A stretch of 64,000 nucleotides of DNA from Streptomyces sp. NBC_01276 (GCF_041435355.1 NZ_CP108442.1:1798001-1862000), one strand, 5' to 3'. Positions 40,799 to 50,115 are shown, numbered from the stretch's first letter. Numbers and translations are program-made. The notes: generated by a model from the sequence alone, not told the origin.

Positions 40799-43369
40799 TC
40801 ACAGCCGGGGGTCCACCGGCTCCGACTCCAGGGCGAGCACGGCGAACACCGCCTCGTGGACCCGCCACAGCGGCTCCCCCGCGGCCAGCCGGTCCAGCGC
40901 CTCCAGCCCGAGCGCGTACTCGCGCAGGGCGAGCGAGCGCTTGTGCCCGAGGAACCGCGGACGCAGTCGCTCCAGCTGCTCCGGACGCGTGTACTCCGGG
41001 CCGTAGATGATCCGCAGGTACTCGCGTCCGCGGACCTTCACCCCCGGCTGGACCAGCCGGCCCTTCCCGTCGCGGACGCACGCCGCGAGCGGCTTGACGA
41101 CCATGCCCTCACCGCCGCCGGCGGTCAGCTCCAGCCACCAGTCGGTGGCGGCCCGCACGGACGCCTCGTCCCCGGTGTCCACGAGGATCCGGCCGGTGCG
41201 CCGCAGCAGCGGAGCGCCGGACCGGTCGGCGGCGGCGGCCCGTTCGTCGGCGTCGGCCAGCCGGTCCAGCCACGCCAGCTGCTCGTCGTGCGGCACGGCG
41301 GCCAGCGAACGGCCGGCCGCCGCGAGCAGCTGGAACGGCGCGAACCGTACGTCGTCCAGCCCGTCGGTGGTCCAGCAGTACCGCCGGTACGCCTCGGTGA
41401 AGGCGGCCGCGTCGGCGGCCCGGCCGCGCTGGCGCTCCAGCAGGGCGCCGGTGTCCACGCCCCGGGCCGCGGCCGCCTCCAGGGCGGCGAGGGCGTCCGG
41501 GAACACGGCGCGGGAGGCCGCGCCGACGGCGGCGTACTGGTTGCGGAGCAGGCCGGTGGACTTCAGGGACCAGGGCAGCAGCTCACCGTCGAGCAACAGC
41601 CAGTCCGTGGCGAGTTCCTCCCACAGGCCCGCGCCGTCGACCGCCGCGCGCAGGCGGGCGAGGAACGCCTCCGTCACCTCGGGGTCCTGGAAGAAGGGCC
41701 GTCCCGTGCGGGTGTAGAGGGAGCCGGTGACGGTGCCGTCGACCCCGAACCGCTCGCGGGCCGCGTCGGCGTCACGGCAGAGCAGGACGGTGGCGCGCGA
41801 GCCCATGTGCTTCTCCTGGCACACCACCCGCTCGACGCCGTCGGCGCGGTACTGGGCGAAGGCCTCGGCCGGGTGCTCCAGCCAGCCCTCCTGCGCGGCG
41901 GTGGCGGTCGGGGCCATGGTCGGCGGGAGGTAGGGCACCAGCCGGGGGTCCACCGCGAAGCGGCTCATGACCTCCAGGGCGGCCGCCGCGTTCTCCTCGC
42001 GGACGGCCACGTTGCCCAGGTGACGGGTCTCCACCACCCGGCGGCCCTGTACGTCGGCCAGGTCCAGCGGGCGGCCGTCGTGCCCGCCCGGAACCTCGGC
42101 GACGAGCGGCTTGACCGGCTCGTACCAGACCTTCTCGGCCGGTACGTCGACCAGTTCGCGCTCGGGCCAGCGCAGGGCGGTCATCCGGCCGCCGAAGACG
42201 GCGCCGGTGTCGAGGCAGATGGTGTTGTTGATCCAGGTGGTGTCCGGGACCGGAGTGTGGCCGTAGACGACGACGGCCTTGCCCCGGTAGTCCTCGGCCC
42301 AGGGGTAGCGCACGGGCAGGCCGAACTCGTCGGTCTCGCCCGTGGTCTCCCCGTAGAGGGCGTGCGAGCGGACCCGGCCGGAGGTGCGGCCGTGGTACTT
42401 CTCGGGCAGGCCCGCGTGACACACCACCAGCCGGCCGCCGTCGAGGACGTAGTGGCTGACCAGGCCGGTGATGAACGCCCGCACCTCCTTCACGAACTCC
42501 TCGGACTCGCGCCCGAGCTGCTCGACGGTCTCCGCGAGGCCGTGGGTCAGCTGGACCTTGGAGCCCTTGAGGTAACGGCCGAGCTTGTTCTCGTGGTTCC
42601 CGGGGACGCACAGGGCGTTGCCGGACCCGACCATGCCCATCACCCGGCGCAGGACGCCGGGGCTGTCGGGGCCGCGGTCGACGAGGTCGCCGACGAAGAC
42701 TGCGGTGCGCCCGTCGGGGTGGACGCCGTCCTCGTAGCCCAGCTTGCCGAGCAGGGTCTCCAGTTCGGACGCGCAGCCGTGGATGTCACCGATGATGTCG
42801 AAGGGACCGGTGAGGTGGGTGAGGTCGTTGAACCGCTTCTCCAGGACGACTTCGGCGGACTCGGCCTCCTCCACCGTGCGCAGCACGTGCACCTTGCGGA
42901 AGCCCTCGCGCTCCAGGCCGCGCAGCGAGCGGCGCAGTTCGGAGCGGTGGCGCTGGATGACCCGGCGGGGCAGCCCGGCACGGTCCGGGCGGGCCGCGTT
43001 GCGCTCGGCGCAGACGGACTCCGGCATGTCGAGGACGATGGCGATGGGCAGCACGTCGTGCTCGCGGGCGAGCCGGACGAGCTGACGGCGCGATTCCGGC
43101 TGGACGCTGGTGGCGTCGACGACCGTCAGGCGTCCGGCGGCGAGGCGCTTGCCCGCGATGTGGTGCAGGACGTCGAAGGCGTCCTTGCTGGCGCTCTGGT
43201 CGTTCTCGTCGTCGGCGACCAGGCCCCGGCAGAAGTCGGAGGACAGCACCTCGGTGCCCTTGAAGTGCTTGCGGGCGAAGGTGGATTTCCCCGATCCGGT
43301 GGCCCCGATCAGGACGACGAGGGACAGGTCGGTGACGGGGAGGACGCGGTGGGTGGTGGGAGTGCTCAT
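40799..43369 (-). CDS. pnkp: bacterial polynucleotide kinase-phosphatase (Pnkp) of the RNA repair system
   Basis: An 856-residue three-domain RNA repair enzyme: 5'-polynucleotide kinase (P-loop GATGSGKST, about 22-30), a calcineurin-type 2',3'-phosphatase with FDIIGDIHGC, VGDLVDRG and PGNHENK (about 190-265), and a C-terminal ligase-like adenylyltransferase module with the nucleotidyl lysine in EKHMGSRA (about Lys520). It heals and seals broken RNA, such as tRNA cut by ribotoxins, with its partner Hen1. It overlaps the Hen1 gene by 4 bp, as in other bacteria carrying this cassette. Confidence 0.94.
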   Translation of the reverse strand: MSTPTTHRVLPVTDLSLVVLIGATGSGKSTFARKHFKGTEVLSSDFCRGLVADDENDQSASKDAFDVLHHIAGKRLAAGRLTVVDATSVQPESRRQLVRLAREHDVLPIAIVLDMPESVCAERNAARPDRAGLPRRVIQRHRSELRRSLRGLEREGFRKVHVLRTVEEAESAEVVLEKRFNDLTHLTGPFDIIGDIHGCASELETLLGKLGYEDGVHPDGRTAVFVGDLVDRGPDSPGVLRRVMGMVGSGNALCVPGNHENKLGRYLKGSKVQLTHGLAETVEQLGRESEEFVKEVRAFITGLVSHYVLDGGRLVVCHAGLPEKYHGRTSGRVRSHALYGETTGETDEFGLPVRYPWAEDYRGKAVVVYGHTPVPDTTWINNTICLDTGAVFGGRMTALRWPERELVDVPAEKVWYEPVKPLVAEVPGGHDGRPLDLADVQGRRVVETRHLGNVAVREENAAAALEVMSRFAVDPRLVPYLPPTMAPTATAAQEGWLEHPAEAFAQYRADGVERVVCQEKHMGSRATVLLCRDADAARERFGVDGTVTGSLYTRTGRPFFQDPEVTEAFLARLRAAVDGAGLWEELATDWLLLDGELLPWSLKSTGLLRNQYAAVGAASRAVFPDALAALEAAAARGVDTGALLERQRGRAADAAAFTEAYRRYCWTTDGLDDVRFAPFQLLAAAGRSLAAVPHDEQLAWLDRLADADERAAAADRSGAPLLRRTGRILVDTGDEASVRAATDWWLELTAGGGEGMVVKPLAACVRDGKGRLVQPGVKVRGREYLRIIYGPEYTRPEQLERLRPRFLGHKRSLALREYALGLEALDRLAAGEPLWRVHEAVFAVLALESEPVDPRL

Positions 43370-44880
43370 GCTGCCTCGCCCTCCTTCGGGGTGACGGTGG
43401 CGGTGATGCCGGTGGAGCCGGTGGGGCCGGTGGCGGCCGTGAAGACGGCCATCTGGGTCGGCGGACCCACCTCGGGGTCGTCATCGCCGACGGGTACGTA
43501 CGCGACGGTGTAGCCGTACCGGGCGGCGACCCGGCCGGCCCAGGCGCGGAACTCCTCGCGGGTCCATTCGAAGCGGTGGTCGCGGTGGCGGGCGTGCCCG
43601 GCGGGCAGCGACTCCCAGCGGACGTTGTACTCGACGTTCGGGGTGGTCACGAGCACCGTGCGGGGGCGGGCCGCGCCGAAGACGGCGTACTCCAGCGCGG
43701 GCAGCCTCGGCAGGTCGAGGTGCTCGACGACCTCGCTGAGCACGGCCGCGTCGTAGCCGGCCAGCCGCTTGTCGGTGTAGGCGAGCGAGCCCTGGAGGAG
43801 GGTGACGCGGGAGCTCTGGCGCTCCCCCATCCGCTCCAGCCGCAGCCGCCGGGCGGCGGTGGCCAGCGCCCGCACCGACACGTCGACGCCGACGATCTCC
43901 GTGAAGGACACGTCCTTCAGCAGGGCCTGGACGAGCTGCCCCTGTCCGCAGCCCAGGTCCAGGACCCGGGCGGCCCCGGCGGAACGCAGGGCGGCGAGGA
44001 TCGCCTCGCGCCGGTGCACCGCGAGCGGGACCGATCGCTCCGCGCCGTCCTGGGACTCCTCCGCGGCGTCGTCGAGTTCTCCGGCCTCGCTGCCGTCGGC
44101 CTCGGCGAGGCGGGCCAGCTCCAGGCGCTCCATCGCGTCCTGGGTGAGCCGCTTGTGCCGGGCCAGGTAGCGGGCGGCGATCAGGGCGTGCTCGGGGTGC
44201 GACGCCAGCCAGCCGTCTCCGGCGCGCAGCAGCTTGTCGACCTCGTCGGGGGCGACCCAGTAGTGCTTGGCGTCGTCCAGCACGGGCAGCAGCACGTACA
44301 GCTGGCGCAGGGCGTCGTCGAGCTTCAGCTCGCCTTCCAGGACGAGCCGCACGTAGCGGCTGTCGCCCCACTCGGGGAAGCGTTCGTCCAGCGCGACCGG
44401 CTCGGTGCGTACGGAGCTCCAGCCCAGCGGTCCGAAGAGCCGCCGCACCAGGTCCGCGCCGCCCCGGGCGGGCAGCACCGGGAGCTCGACGCGCAGCGGA
44501 CGCGGCTGCCCGGCCAGTTCGGGCCGGGCCGCGCACGTGCCGGCCAGCGCGCTGCGGAAGACCTTGCCCAGCGCGACGGCGAACAGGGAGGAGGCCGCGT
44601 ACGGACGGTCGTTGACGTACTGCGCGAGCGCCGCGTCGGGGGCTCCGCCCCGGCCCTTGCCCTGGGAGCGCCGCACGAGCGCGACGGGATCCACCTCCAG
44701 CAGCAGGGCCGCCGTGCACCGCTCGGCCGTGGCCTCGGGGTAGAACACGTGGGCGGTGCCGTGCGAGGTGGTGAACCCCTGCGCCCTGCCCGGGTGCTTG
44801 TGCAGCAGAAAGCCCAGGTCAGTGGCCGGATTCTCGGCGGTGCCCGTGGTGCTGATCGCGAGGAACATGCGCTTCAGCAT
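43366..44880 (-). CDS. hen1: 3'-terminal RNA ribose 2'-O-methyltransferase Hen1
   Basis: A 504-residue protein with the bacterial Hen1 N-terminal domain (MFLAISTTGTAENPATDLGFLLHKHPGRAQ) needed to activate Pnkp ligase, and a C-terminal SAM methyltransferase with VLDLGCGQGQL and the Mn-binding EVVEHLDL ... HRDHRFEW. It methylates the 2'-OH of the 3' nucleotide before ligation so the repaired RNA resists the same cut. Family members usually begin at the MFLAIST methionine (44868); the ATG at 44880 has a GAGGG further upstream, so the exact start is uncertain. Confidence 0.93.
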   Translation of the reverse strand: MLKRMFLAISTTGTAENPATDLGFLLHKHPGRAQGFTTSHGTAHVFYPEATAERCTAALLLEVDPVALVRRSQGKGRGGAPDAALAQYVNDRPYAASSLFAVALGKVFRSALAGTCAARPELAGQPRPLRVELPVLPARGGADLVRRLFGPLGWSSVRTEPVALDERFPEWGDSRYVRLVLEGELKLDDALRQLYVLLPVLDDAKHYWVAPDEVDKLLRAGDGWLASHPEHALIAARYLARHKRLTQDAMERLELARLAEADGSEAGELDDAAEESQDGAERSVPLAVHRREAILAALRSAGAARVLDLGCGQGQLVQALLKDVSFTEIVGVDVSVRALATAARRLRLERMGERQSSRVTLLQGSLAYTDKRLAGYDAAVLSEVVEHLDLPRLPALEYAVFGAARPRTVLVTTPNVEYNVRWESLPAGHARHRDHRFEWTREEFRAWAGRVAARYGYTVAYVPVGDDDPEVGPPTQMAVFTAATGPTGSTGITATVTPKEGEAA

Positions 44881-44970
44881 GACCGGAGCGTCGCCCTCGG
44901 GCCAACGGATTTACCCTCCCCCGCGCCGGTGGTTCGCGGGTCGGGCCGGCCGACGGCCCGGGGGCGCCGA

Positions 44971-45831
44971 TCAGGACGGTCGGGTGCGCAGGGAGGCGAT
45001 GGTGTCCGGTCCGACGCGGCAGCAGCCGCCGATGAGGCGGGCACCCGCCGCGCGCCAGGCCGCCACGTTCCAGGGGGCGGGGGCGGACGGGGAGTTCCAG
45101 GTGCGGGTGGCGGCGTCCCAGACGGAGCCGTCGTTGGGGTAGGCCACCAGGGGTTTGCCGGTGACGGAGGCGGCCGCCTCCAGGGCGGGGAGCACGTCGG
45201 CCGGATCGCAGCAGTTGACGCCGACCGCGATGACCTCGGGGGCGGCGGCCGCGAGGGCGAAGGCCTCGTCGAGGGGCTGGCCGGCCCGGGTGCGGCCGGC
45301 CTCGACGGTGTAGGAGAGCCACGCGCGGGCCCCGGTGCCGGCCAGGACGCGCAGCAGGGCCTCCGCCTCGTCGGTGTCGGGGACGGTTTCCAGGGCCAGT
45401 ACGTCCGCCCCGCCCAGGGCCTCGATCCGGGGGCGGTGGAAGGCGGCCAGCCGGGCCACGCCCAGGCCGTACCGGCCCCGGTACTCGGAACCGTCGGCGA
45501 GGACCGCCCCGTACGGGCCCACGGAGGCGGCCACCCACACCTCGTGGCCTGCGGCCCGCGCGGCCCGGCCGGCCACCCGAACGCTGCGCCGCAGCAGGAC
45601 CGGATCGTCCCCGACCTGGTAGCTCGCGGTGATCAGCACCTCGGCGCCGGCCCGGACGTACGCCGTGTGGGCGGCCTCCACCTGGTCCGGGTGCTCGGCG
45701 AGCACCCGGCCGGTCCACAGGCCCCCGGACAGGTCGCAGCCCTGGGCGGCGAGCTGGTTGCTGAGTCCGCCGTCCAGCAGGACGCTCCGGCTCTCCAGGG
45801 CATCGGCGAGGGGGCCGGTCGCGCGGGGCAT
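44971..45831 (-). CDS. mmuM: homocysteine S-methyltransferase
   Basis: The 286-residue protein is a Pfam-type homocysteine S-methyltransferase: LLDGGLSNQL at the N-terminus and the zinc-thiolate cysteines in GVNCCDP (about 205) and GGCCRVGP (about 270). It methylates homocysteine to methionine, usually from S-methylmethionine or SAM. It follows the FMN/F420 oxidoreductase gene by 14 nt, suggesting one transcript. Confidence 0.9.
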   Translation of the reverse strand: MPRATGPLADALESRSVLLDGGLSNQLAAQGCDLSGGLWTGRVLAEHPDQVEAAHTAYVRAGAEVLITASYQVGDDPVLLRRSVRVAGRAARAAGHEVWVAASVGPYGAVLADGSEYRGRYGLGVARLAAFHRPRIEALGGADVLALETVPDTDEAEALLRVLAGTGARAWLSYTVEAGRTRAGQPLDEAFALAAAAPEVIAVGVNCCDPADVLPALEAAASVTGKPLVAYPNDGSVWDAATRTWNSPSAPAPWNVAAWRAAGARLIGGCCRVGPDTIASLRTRPS

Positions 45832-45845
45832 GGTCGGCTGCCCTC

Positions 45846-46769
45846 CTAAGCGAGCTGGGAGAGCACCCGGGCGGAGATGAGCTCCAGGTGGTCGAGGTCG
45901 TCGAGGTCGAGGAGCTGCAGGTAGACGCGGGAGGAGCCGATGGCGGCATAGGCGCCGATCTTGTCGACCACCTCGGCCGGGGAGCCGGCGAGGCCGTTGG
46001 CCTTCAGCTCGTCCACCTCGCGGCCGATGGCGGCGGCCCGGCGGGCGACCTCGGCGTCGTCCTTGCCCACGCACACCACCAGGGCGTTGGAGTAGACGAG
46101 GTCGTCGGCCTTGCGGCCCGCCTGCTCGGCCGCCTCCCGGACCCGGCCGAACTGCCGCTCGCTGTCGGCGATCGACGCGAACGGCATGTTGAACTCGTCC
46201 GCGTACCGGGCGGCGAGGCGCGGGGTGCGCCGGGCGCCGTGGCCGCCGATCAGGACGGGCACCTTGGCCTGGGCGGGCTTGGGCAGGGCCGGGGAGTTCT
46301 CCAGCCGGTAGTGGTCGCCCCGGTAGTCGAAGGTGGCACCCGGCTCGGTGGCCCACAGGCCGGTGATGACGGCCAGCTGCTCCTCCAGCCGGGCCATCCG
46401 CTCCGCCGGGAAGGGGATCCCGTACGCCTTGTGCTCCTCCTCGAACCAGCCGGCGCCCAGTCCGAGTTCGATCCGGCCGCCGGACATCCGGTCGACCTGG
46501 GCGACCTGGATCGCGAGGACGCCTGGCAGCCGGAAGGTGCCGGCCGTCATCAGCGTGCCCAGCCGGATCCGCCGGGTCTCACGGGCCAGACCCGCGAGGG
46601 TGATCCAGGCGTCGGTGGGGCCGGGCAGCCCGTCGACGGAACCCATCTTCAGATAGTGATCTGACCGGAAAAACGCGTCGAACCCGAGGTCCTCGGTGGC
46701 CTTGGCGACGGTCAGGAGGGTGTCGTAGTCGGCGCCCTGCTGCGGCTCGGTGAAAATGCGGAGATCCAT
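45846..46769 (-). CDS. LLM-class F420-dependent oxidoreductase
   Basis: A 307-residue luciferase-like TIM-barrel oxidoreductase. FFRSDHYLKMG, LGTLMTAGTFRLPGVLA and RIELGLGAGWFEEEH are typical of the actinobacterial F420-dependent branch. Substrate unknown. The start at 46769 gives the MDLRIFTEPQ beginning; an ATG at 46778 has a better placed GGAAGG. It is co-oriented with mmuM. Confidence 0.88.
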   Translation of the reverse strand: MDLRIFTEPQQGADYDTLLTVAKATEDLGFDAFFRSDHYLKMGSVDGLPGPTDAWITLAGLARETRRIRLGTLMTAGTFRLPGVLAIQVAQVDRMSGGRIELGLGAGWFEEEHKAYGIPFPAERMARLEEQLAVITGLWATEPGATFDYRGDHYRLENSPALPKPAQAKVPVLIGGHGARRTPRLAARYADEFNMPFASIADSERQFGRVREAAEQAGRKADDLVYSNALVVCVGKDDAEVARRAAAIGREVDELKANGLAGSPAEVVDKIGAYAAIGSSRVYLQLLDLDDLDHLELISARVLSQLA

Positions 46770-46971
46770 GCCTTCCATCCTGCCCTTCCGGTCCCTGCCG
46801 GGTGAATCCACGTCAACCGGAAGGTCCACCCCCCGCCCGGCCAGTGACCAGCACGGATGGGGCTCGTTGGCCCGGACGGAGCCGGACCGCCCGGCCCGCG
46901 CGCCGGCGGCCTCTCGCCGGTGCGTCCACCGCCCCTCTCCACCCGGAAGGGCCAGGGCCGAGGAGGCCGCC

Positions 46972-47253
46972 ATGTCCCACGAGGCCGTGCCGGAGACCCG
47001 CCGGGAAAACGGACAGACCGGGCAGGCGGCCCACGACCCGGCGCGCCGGGAGCCCGCGGTACCCACCCCGGACGGTGGCGCGCCGAAGGGCCTGCTGCAG
47101 CAGATGGAAGAGCTGATGGCCGCGCTGAACGCCGACCTGTCCCGGCTCGATGCCGACCTCCAGCGCTCCGCGGACCGCGCTCCCTCCGGCACGCCGGTCT
47201 CCCCGGGCGCCCACGCGCACGAGAGCGAGCGCGGCTCCGACCGCTCCCACTGA
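46972..47253 (+). CDS. small acidic protein with a predicted coiled coil
   Basis: A 93-residue protein whose ATG at 46972 follows a textbook GAGGAGG Shine-Dalgarno. The N- and C-terminal thirds are disordered and hydrophilic, while the centre (about residues 41-69, LLQQMEELMAALNADLSRL...) is an amphipathic helix with heptad leucines, likely a coiled coil. No family recognised. A terminator follows at 47267-47292. Confidence 0.65.
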   Translation: MSHEAVPETRRENGQTGQAAHDPARREPAVPTPDGGAPKGLLQQMEELMAALNADLSRLDADLQRSADRAPSGTPVSPGAHAHESERGSDRSH

Positions 47254-47266
47254 CCGTGCCGTGCCC

Positions 47267-47292
47267 GGGTCCCGTCGCGCACGGCGGGACCC
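47267..47292. terminator. terminator between convergent genes
   Basis: An 11-bp stem (47267-47277 with 47282-47292, one G-U/A mismatch) closes a CGCA tetraloop between the small coiled-coil gene and the convergent DUF6099-like gene. Confidence 0.6.
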
Positions 47293-47306
47293 CTCGACCC
47301 CCGGCC

Positions 47307-47792
47307 TCAGACCACCCCGGAGGCCGACCCCCGTTCCCGTACGGTCATCCGGCGCAGCAGTGCGCGGACCCGGTCGCTCGACTCGTCGGCCGCGTCGATC
47401 GACTCTATGCACTGCCAGTACAGGCCCTCGTCGTCCGTCCCGCAGGCCACACCGACGAGCGCTATCCCCACCTCGCCGAGCAGTGCCTGCAGTCCCAGCA
47501 GCGCCTGCCGCGCGTCGGTCACCTCCGTCAGCCGCGCGGCGCGCGGCGGCTGTTCGGGCGCGCTGCCCTCACCGCGCAGCGCCGCCCGGTCGATGACCCC
47601 GCAGCCTCTGCCTCCCGCTTCCCCCAGCCCCCGTGCCTCCGCTCTCAGCTCCGGCGGTCCGGTGACCGCCAGCCAGCTCCCTATCCCCTGCGCCAGCGCC
47701 TGGGCCTGCCAGGCCTCGCCGACGATGTCCCACGCAGCTCCGCTCTGTGCCAGCGCGTGCCGGCCGGCCGCGATGAGCCGTACCGCATCCAT
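47307..47792 (-). CDS. DUF6099-like protein of unknown function
   Basis: The 161-residue protein begins MDAVRLIAAGRHALAQSG and contains IVGEAWQAQALAQGIG, which I associate with a Streptomyces-only uncharacterised family (DUF6099). It is mostly alpha-helical, with no signal peptide or membrane segment. No functional clue from the neighbours; family assignment from memory, so moderate. Confidence 0.6.
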   Translation of the reverse strand: MDAVRLIAAGRHALAQSGAAWDIVGEAWQAQALAQGIGSWLAVTGPPELRAEARGLGEAGGRGCGVIDRAALRGEGSAPEQPPRAARLTEVTDARQALLGLQALLGEVGIALVGVACGTDDEGLYWQCIESIDAADESSDRVRALLRRMTVRERGSASGVV

Positions 47793-47914
47793 ATGCCGTC
47801 CCCCGTCCGCACGACATCCCGCCGTCCTTCACTACCCAGAGTGAAGGCAACGGGCCAGTAAAGCCAGGGGTATTCGGAAATCTGTGGACACAAACATGGT
47901 TGTGGATGACACCA

Positions 47915-48307
47915 TCACTCCGAAGAGTGACGATCAGAGGCCGAACTGCCGGTCGCCGGGAAGCGGACCTCGTTCCTCTCGATCTTCGCGGCGAGCGCAT
48001 CCAGCACATCCACCCCGAGAACCTCACAGAATTGCAGCAGATACGCGAGCACATCGGCCACCTCATCGGCCACCCGATGGGCACTTTCGGGCTTCTCCAT
48101 GATCGCGGCCGACTGTTCCGGTGTCAGCCACTGGAAGATCTCGACCAGTTCGGACGCCTCGACGCTCAGGGCCACGGCGAGGTTCTTGGGCGTGTGGTAC
48201 GGGCCCCAGTCCCGGGCGGCCGCGAAGTCGGCCAGCCGTCGCTGGAGCCGGTAGAGCCGTTCGCCGTGCGGGGACTCGGGCTCGGGGTTCTCGGGGACAG
48301 CACTCAT
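47915..48307 (-). CDS. MazG-like nucleotide pyrophosphohydrolase
   Basis: A 130-residue all-helical MazG/dCTPase-type protein with the metal-binding EXXE segment SVEASELVEIFQW and a second acidic helix RVADEVADVLAYLLQF. Such enzymes hydrolyse non-canonical or dCTP-like nucleotides to monophosphates. Its ATG overlaps the stop of the upstream ATPase gene by 4 bp, so the two are coupled. Confidence 0.85.
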   Translation of the reverse strand: MSAVPENPEPESPHGERLYRLQRRLADFAAARDWGPYHTPKNLAVALSVEASELVEIFQWLTPEQSAAIMEKPESAHRVADEVADVLAYLLQFCEVLGVDVLDALAAKIERNEVRFPATGSSASDRHSSE

Positions 48308-49653
48308 GGGATCAGGTCTACCACCGAGACGCCCGGGAGCCCGCGCCCGGTTCCCGCGGTCTCCTCACCCACCGCGGCCGCCAGCCGGACGTGGCCGCGG
48401 CCGCCGGACAGCAGGGCCAGGCGCAGCAGTTCGGCGCTCTGCCCCCGGTCCAGACCGCGGTCGAGGTCGTCGGCGAGGACGGTGAGCGCCTGCCGGGCGG
48501 CCAGCACGTCGGCGACCGGCTCCACCTGCAGCACCCCGGGCCCGGTGAGCAGGACGAGGGCCAGCGCGAGGAAACGGAGTTCGCCCGCGCCGAGCCGGCC
48601 GAGGGCGGTCGCGGGCAGGTCGGGGCCCCGGTCCAGCACGGCCGCCACCAGGCCCCCGCCGGGACCGCCCGGACCGCCGCCCGAACCGCCGGGACCGCCG
48701 ACCGCGCCGCGGCCCGCACCCCCGGGTCCGGCTGCCGCGCCCCGTACGTCCAGCCCGGCGACCGGCCCGGCGCAGCCGGTGCGGGCCGCCGCGGCCAGCA
48801 GGGCGTGCCGGGTGGCGCACTCGTGGCGGGTCCGGCGCAGTACGTCGGCCAGGTTCCGGCAGTCGCTCCGCAGCCGCCCGTCGCCCTGCGGGACCGGCGC
48901 GCGCATCCGCTCGGGCCGGGGGTCGCAGGGGAACACCGAGCGCAGGGCCACCACGACCTGCTCCGCGGCGGCGAGCACCCGGCGCTGCCCGGCGGTGGCG
49001 CCGGCCACCCGCAGCGGCAACAGGGCGGTGGCGAGGCGGTCGTCGGGGAGCGGGGCGCGGGTCACGCCGATGGCGCCGCCGGTGAACCAGGCGGCCTGGA
49101 CCGAGCGGCGGCGCGGGTCGCGCAGGGCGGTGGTGAGCAGGATCTGGCCGTCCTGGGCGAGGCGTTCGCCGACGACCCGCAGCGTGGGTTCGGCCTGGAC
49201 GGCGAGGTCGAGGCGGACGGGCCCGGCCGGGCCGTCGACCGTGCAGCCGACGCGGAAGCCCCGCCGCCCGTCCGGGTCGGGCAGGGCCCGTTCGGGCACG
49301 TGGGCCACCGGGTCGGGGAACACCTCGTCCAGGGCGGCCCCCGAGGCGAGCCGGGACAGGGCCGCGTAGGCGGCCAGGGCCTGGGACTTGCCGCTGCCGC
49401 TGGCCCCGGCGAACAGGGTCACGGGGCCGAGCGGGAAGGCCGCCGCCCGGTGCCGGCCGAAGGCGGCCAGCCGCAGTTCGGTGACCGCGGGCCGCCTCGG
49501 CCCCGCGATCGCCCCTAAAGGGGCGGGGGGAGGGGCGGCGGGGGAAGCGGAGGAAGGGGCGGAACCAGGAGGAGAGGGGCGGGAATCCGGAGAGGTACGG
49601 GATTCGGAAGGGAGGTCGGCGGCGGGCCGTGCCGCGTCCAGGGTGGCGTCCAT
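48304..49653 (-). CDS. ATPase of the AAA/RecF-SMC-like class with a glycine-rich insertion
   Basis: The 449-residue protein has a Pro/Ser/Ala-rich disordered N-terminus (about 1-55), Walker A GASGSGKS (about 84-91), an ABC/SMC-like signature LGAGELRFLALALVLL (about 350) and a Walker B-type VLADDLDRGLD (about 400). A Gly/Pro-rich loop of about 30 residues (near 300-330) interrupts the domain. It resembles AAA ATPases such as those of overcoming lysogenisation or RecF-like proteins. Its role with the coupled MazG protein is unknown. Confidence 0.75.
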   Translation of the reverse strand: MDATLDAARPAADLPSESRTSPDSRPSPPGSAPSSASPAAPPPAPLGAIAGPRRPAVTELRLAAFGRHRAAAFPLGPVTLFAGASGSGKSQALAAYAALSRLASGAALDEVFPDPVAHVPERALPDPDGRRGFRVGCTVDGPAGPVRLDLAVQAEPTLRVVGERLAQDGQILLTTALRDPRRRSVQAAWFTGGAIGVTRAPLPDDRLATALLPLRVAGATAGQRRVLAAAEQVVVALRSVFPCDPRPERMRAPVPQGDGRLRSDCRNLADVLRRTRHECATRHALLAAAARTGCAGPVAGLDVRGAAAGPGGAGRGAVGGPGGSGGGPGGPGGGLVAAVLDRGPDLPATALGRLGAGELRFLALALVLLTGPGVLQVEPVADVLAARQALTVLADDLDRGLDRGQSAELLRLALLSGGRGHVRLAAAVGEETAGTGRGLPGVSVVDLIP

Positions 49654-49719
49654 GGCCGGACGGTACGGTCCGGCGGCCCGCCCTCGGGTACGGCGAACCG
49701 TTCCACCGCCCCGACCTTC

Positions 49720-50115
49720 CTACGATCGGGGGACGGCCGCCGCCGCGATCCCCTCGACCTCGGTCCCGACCGGCGCCAGCAGGAAGACGTTCCGGTCGAC
49801 CCGGTGCATCCCGCTGCCCAGTCCGAAGACGACACCGCTGCTGAAGTCGAGGATCCGCTTGGCCACTTCACCGTCCGCGCCCGTGAGGTCGAGCAGCACC
49901 GGGATCTGCGCGATCAGGTACTCCGCCACCTCCCGGGCGTCGGCGAAGATCTGGACCCGGATCACCACGAAGCGCCGCTGTTCCGCCGCGGACGCCCCGG
50001 GCGCTGTGGGGATCGTGCGGTGGTCCACCCGGGAGGGCCATTCGTTGCGACTGCGCAGCGGCACCACCTGCGCGAGTCCCTCCCACTGTTCGTCGGTGAC
50101 GTCGTACCTGCTCAC
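49720..50115 (-). CDS. SepF-like cell division protein
   Basis: The 131-residue protein carries the SepF (YlmF) core: FADAREVAEYLIAQIPVLLDLTGADGEVAKRILDFSSGVVFGLGSGMHRVDRNVFLLAP. SepF links FtsZ to the membrane in Gram-positive bacteria. Streptomyces encode several SepF paralogues; this one lacks the clear N-terminal amphipathic membrane-binding helix and the dcw location of the main copy, so it is probably an auxiliary paralogue. Confidence 0.85.
   Translation of the reverse strand: MSRYDVTDEQWEGLAQVVPLRSRNEWPSRVDHRTIPTAPGASAAEQRRFVVIRVQIFADAREVAEYLIAQIPVLLDLTGADGEVAKRILDFSSGVVFGLGSGMHRVDRNVFLLAPVGTEVEGIAAAAVPRS

Noticed and set aside
40856..43513. 885-residue plus-strand frame opposite Pnkp
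   Set aside because: No family signature and antisense to a three-domain enzyme with all motifs.
48650..48720. Gly/Pro-repeat coding stretch considered as a DNA tandem repeat
   Set aside because: It is an in-frame low-complexity loop of the ATPase gene, with degenerate units, not a separate repeat element.
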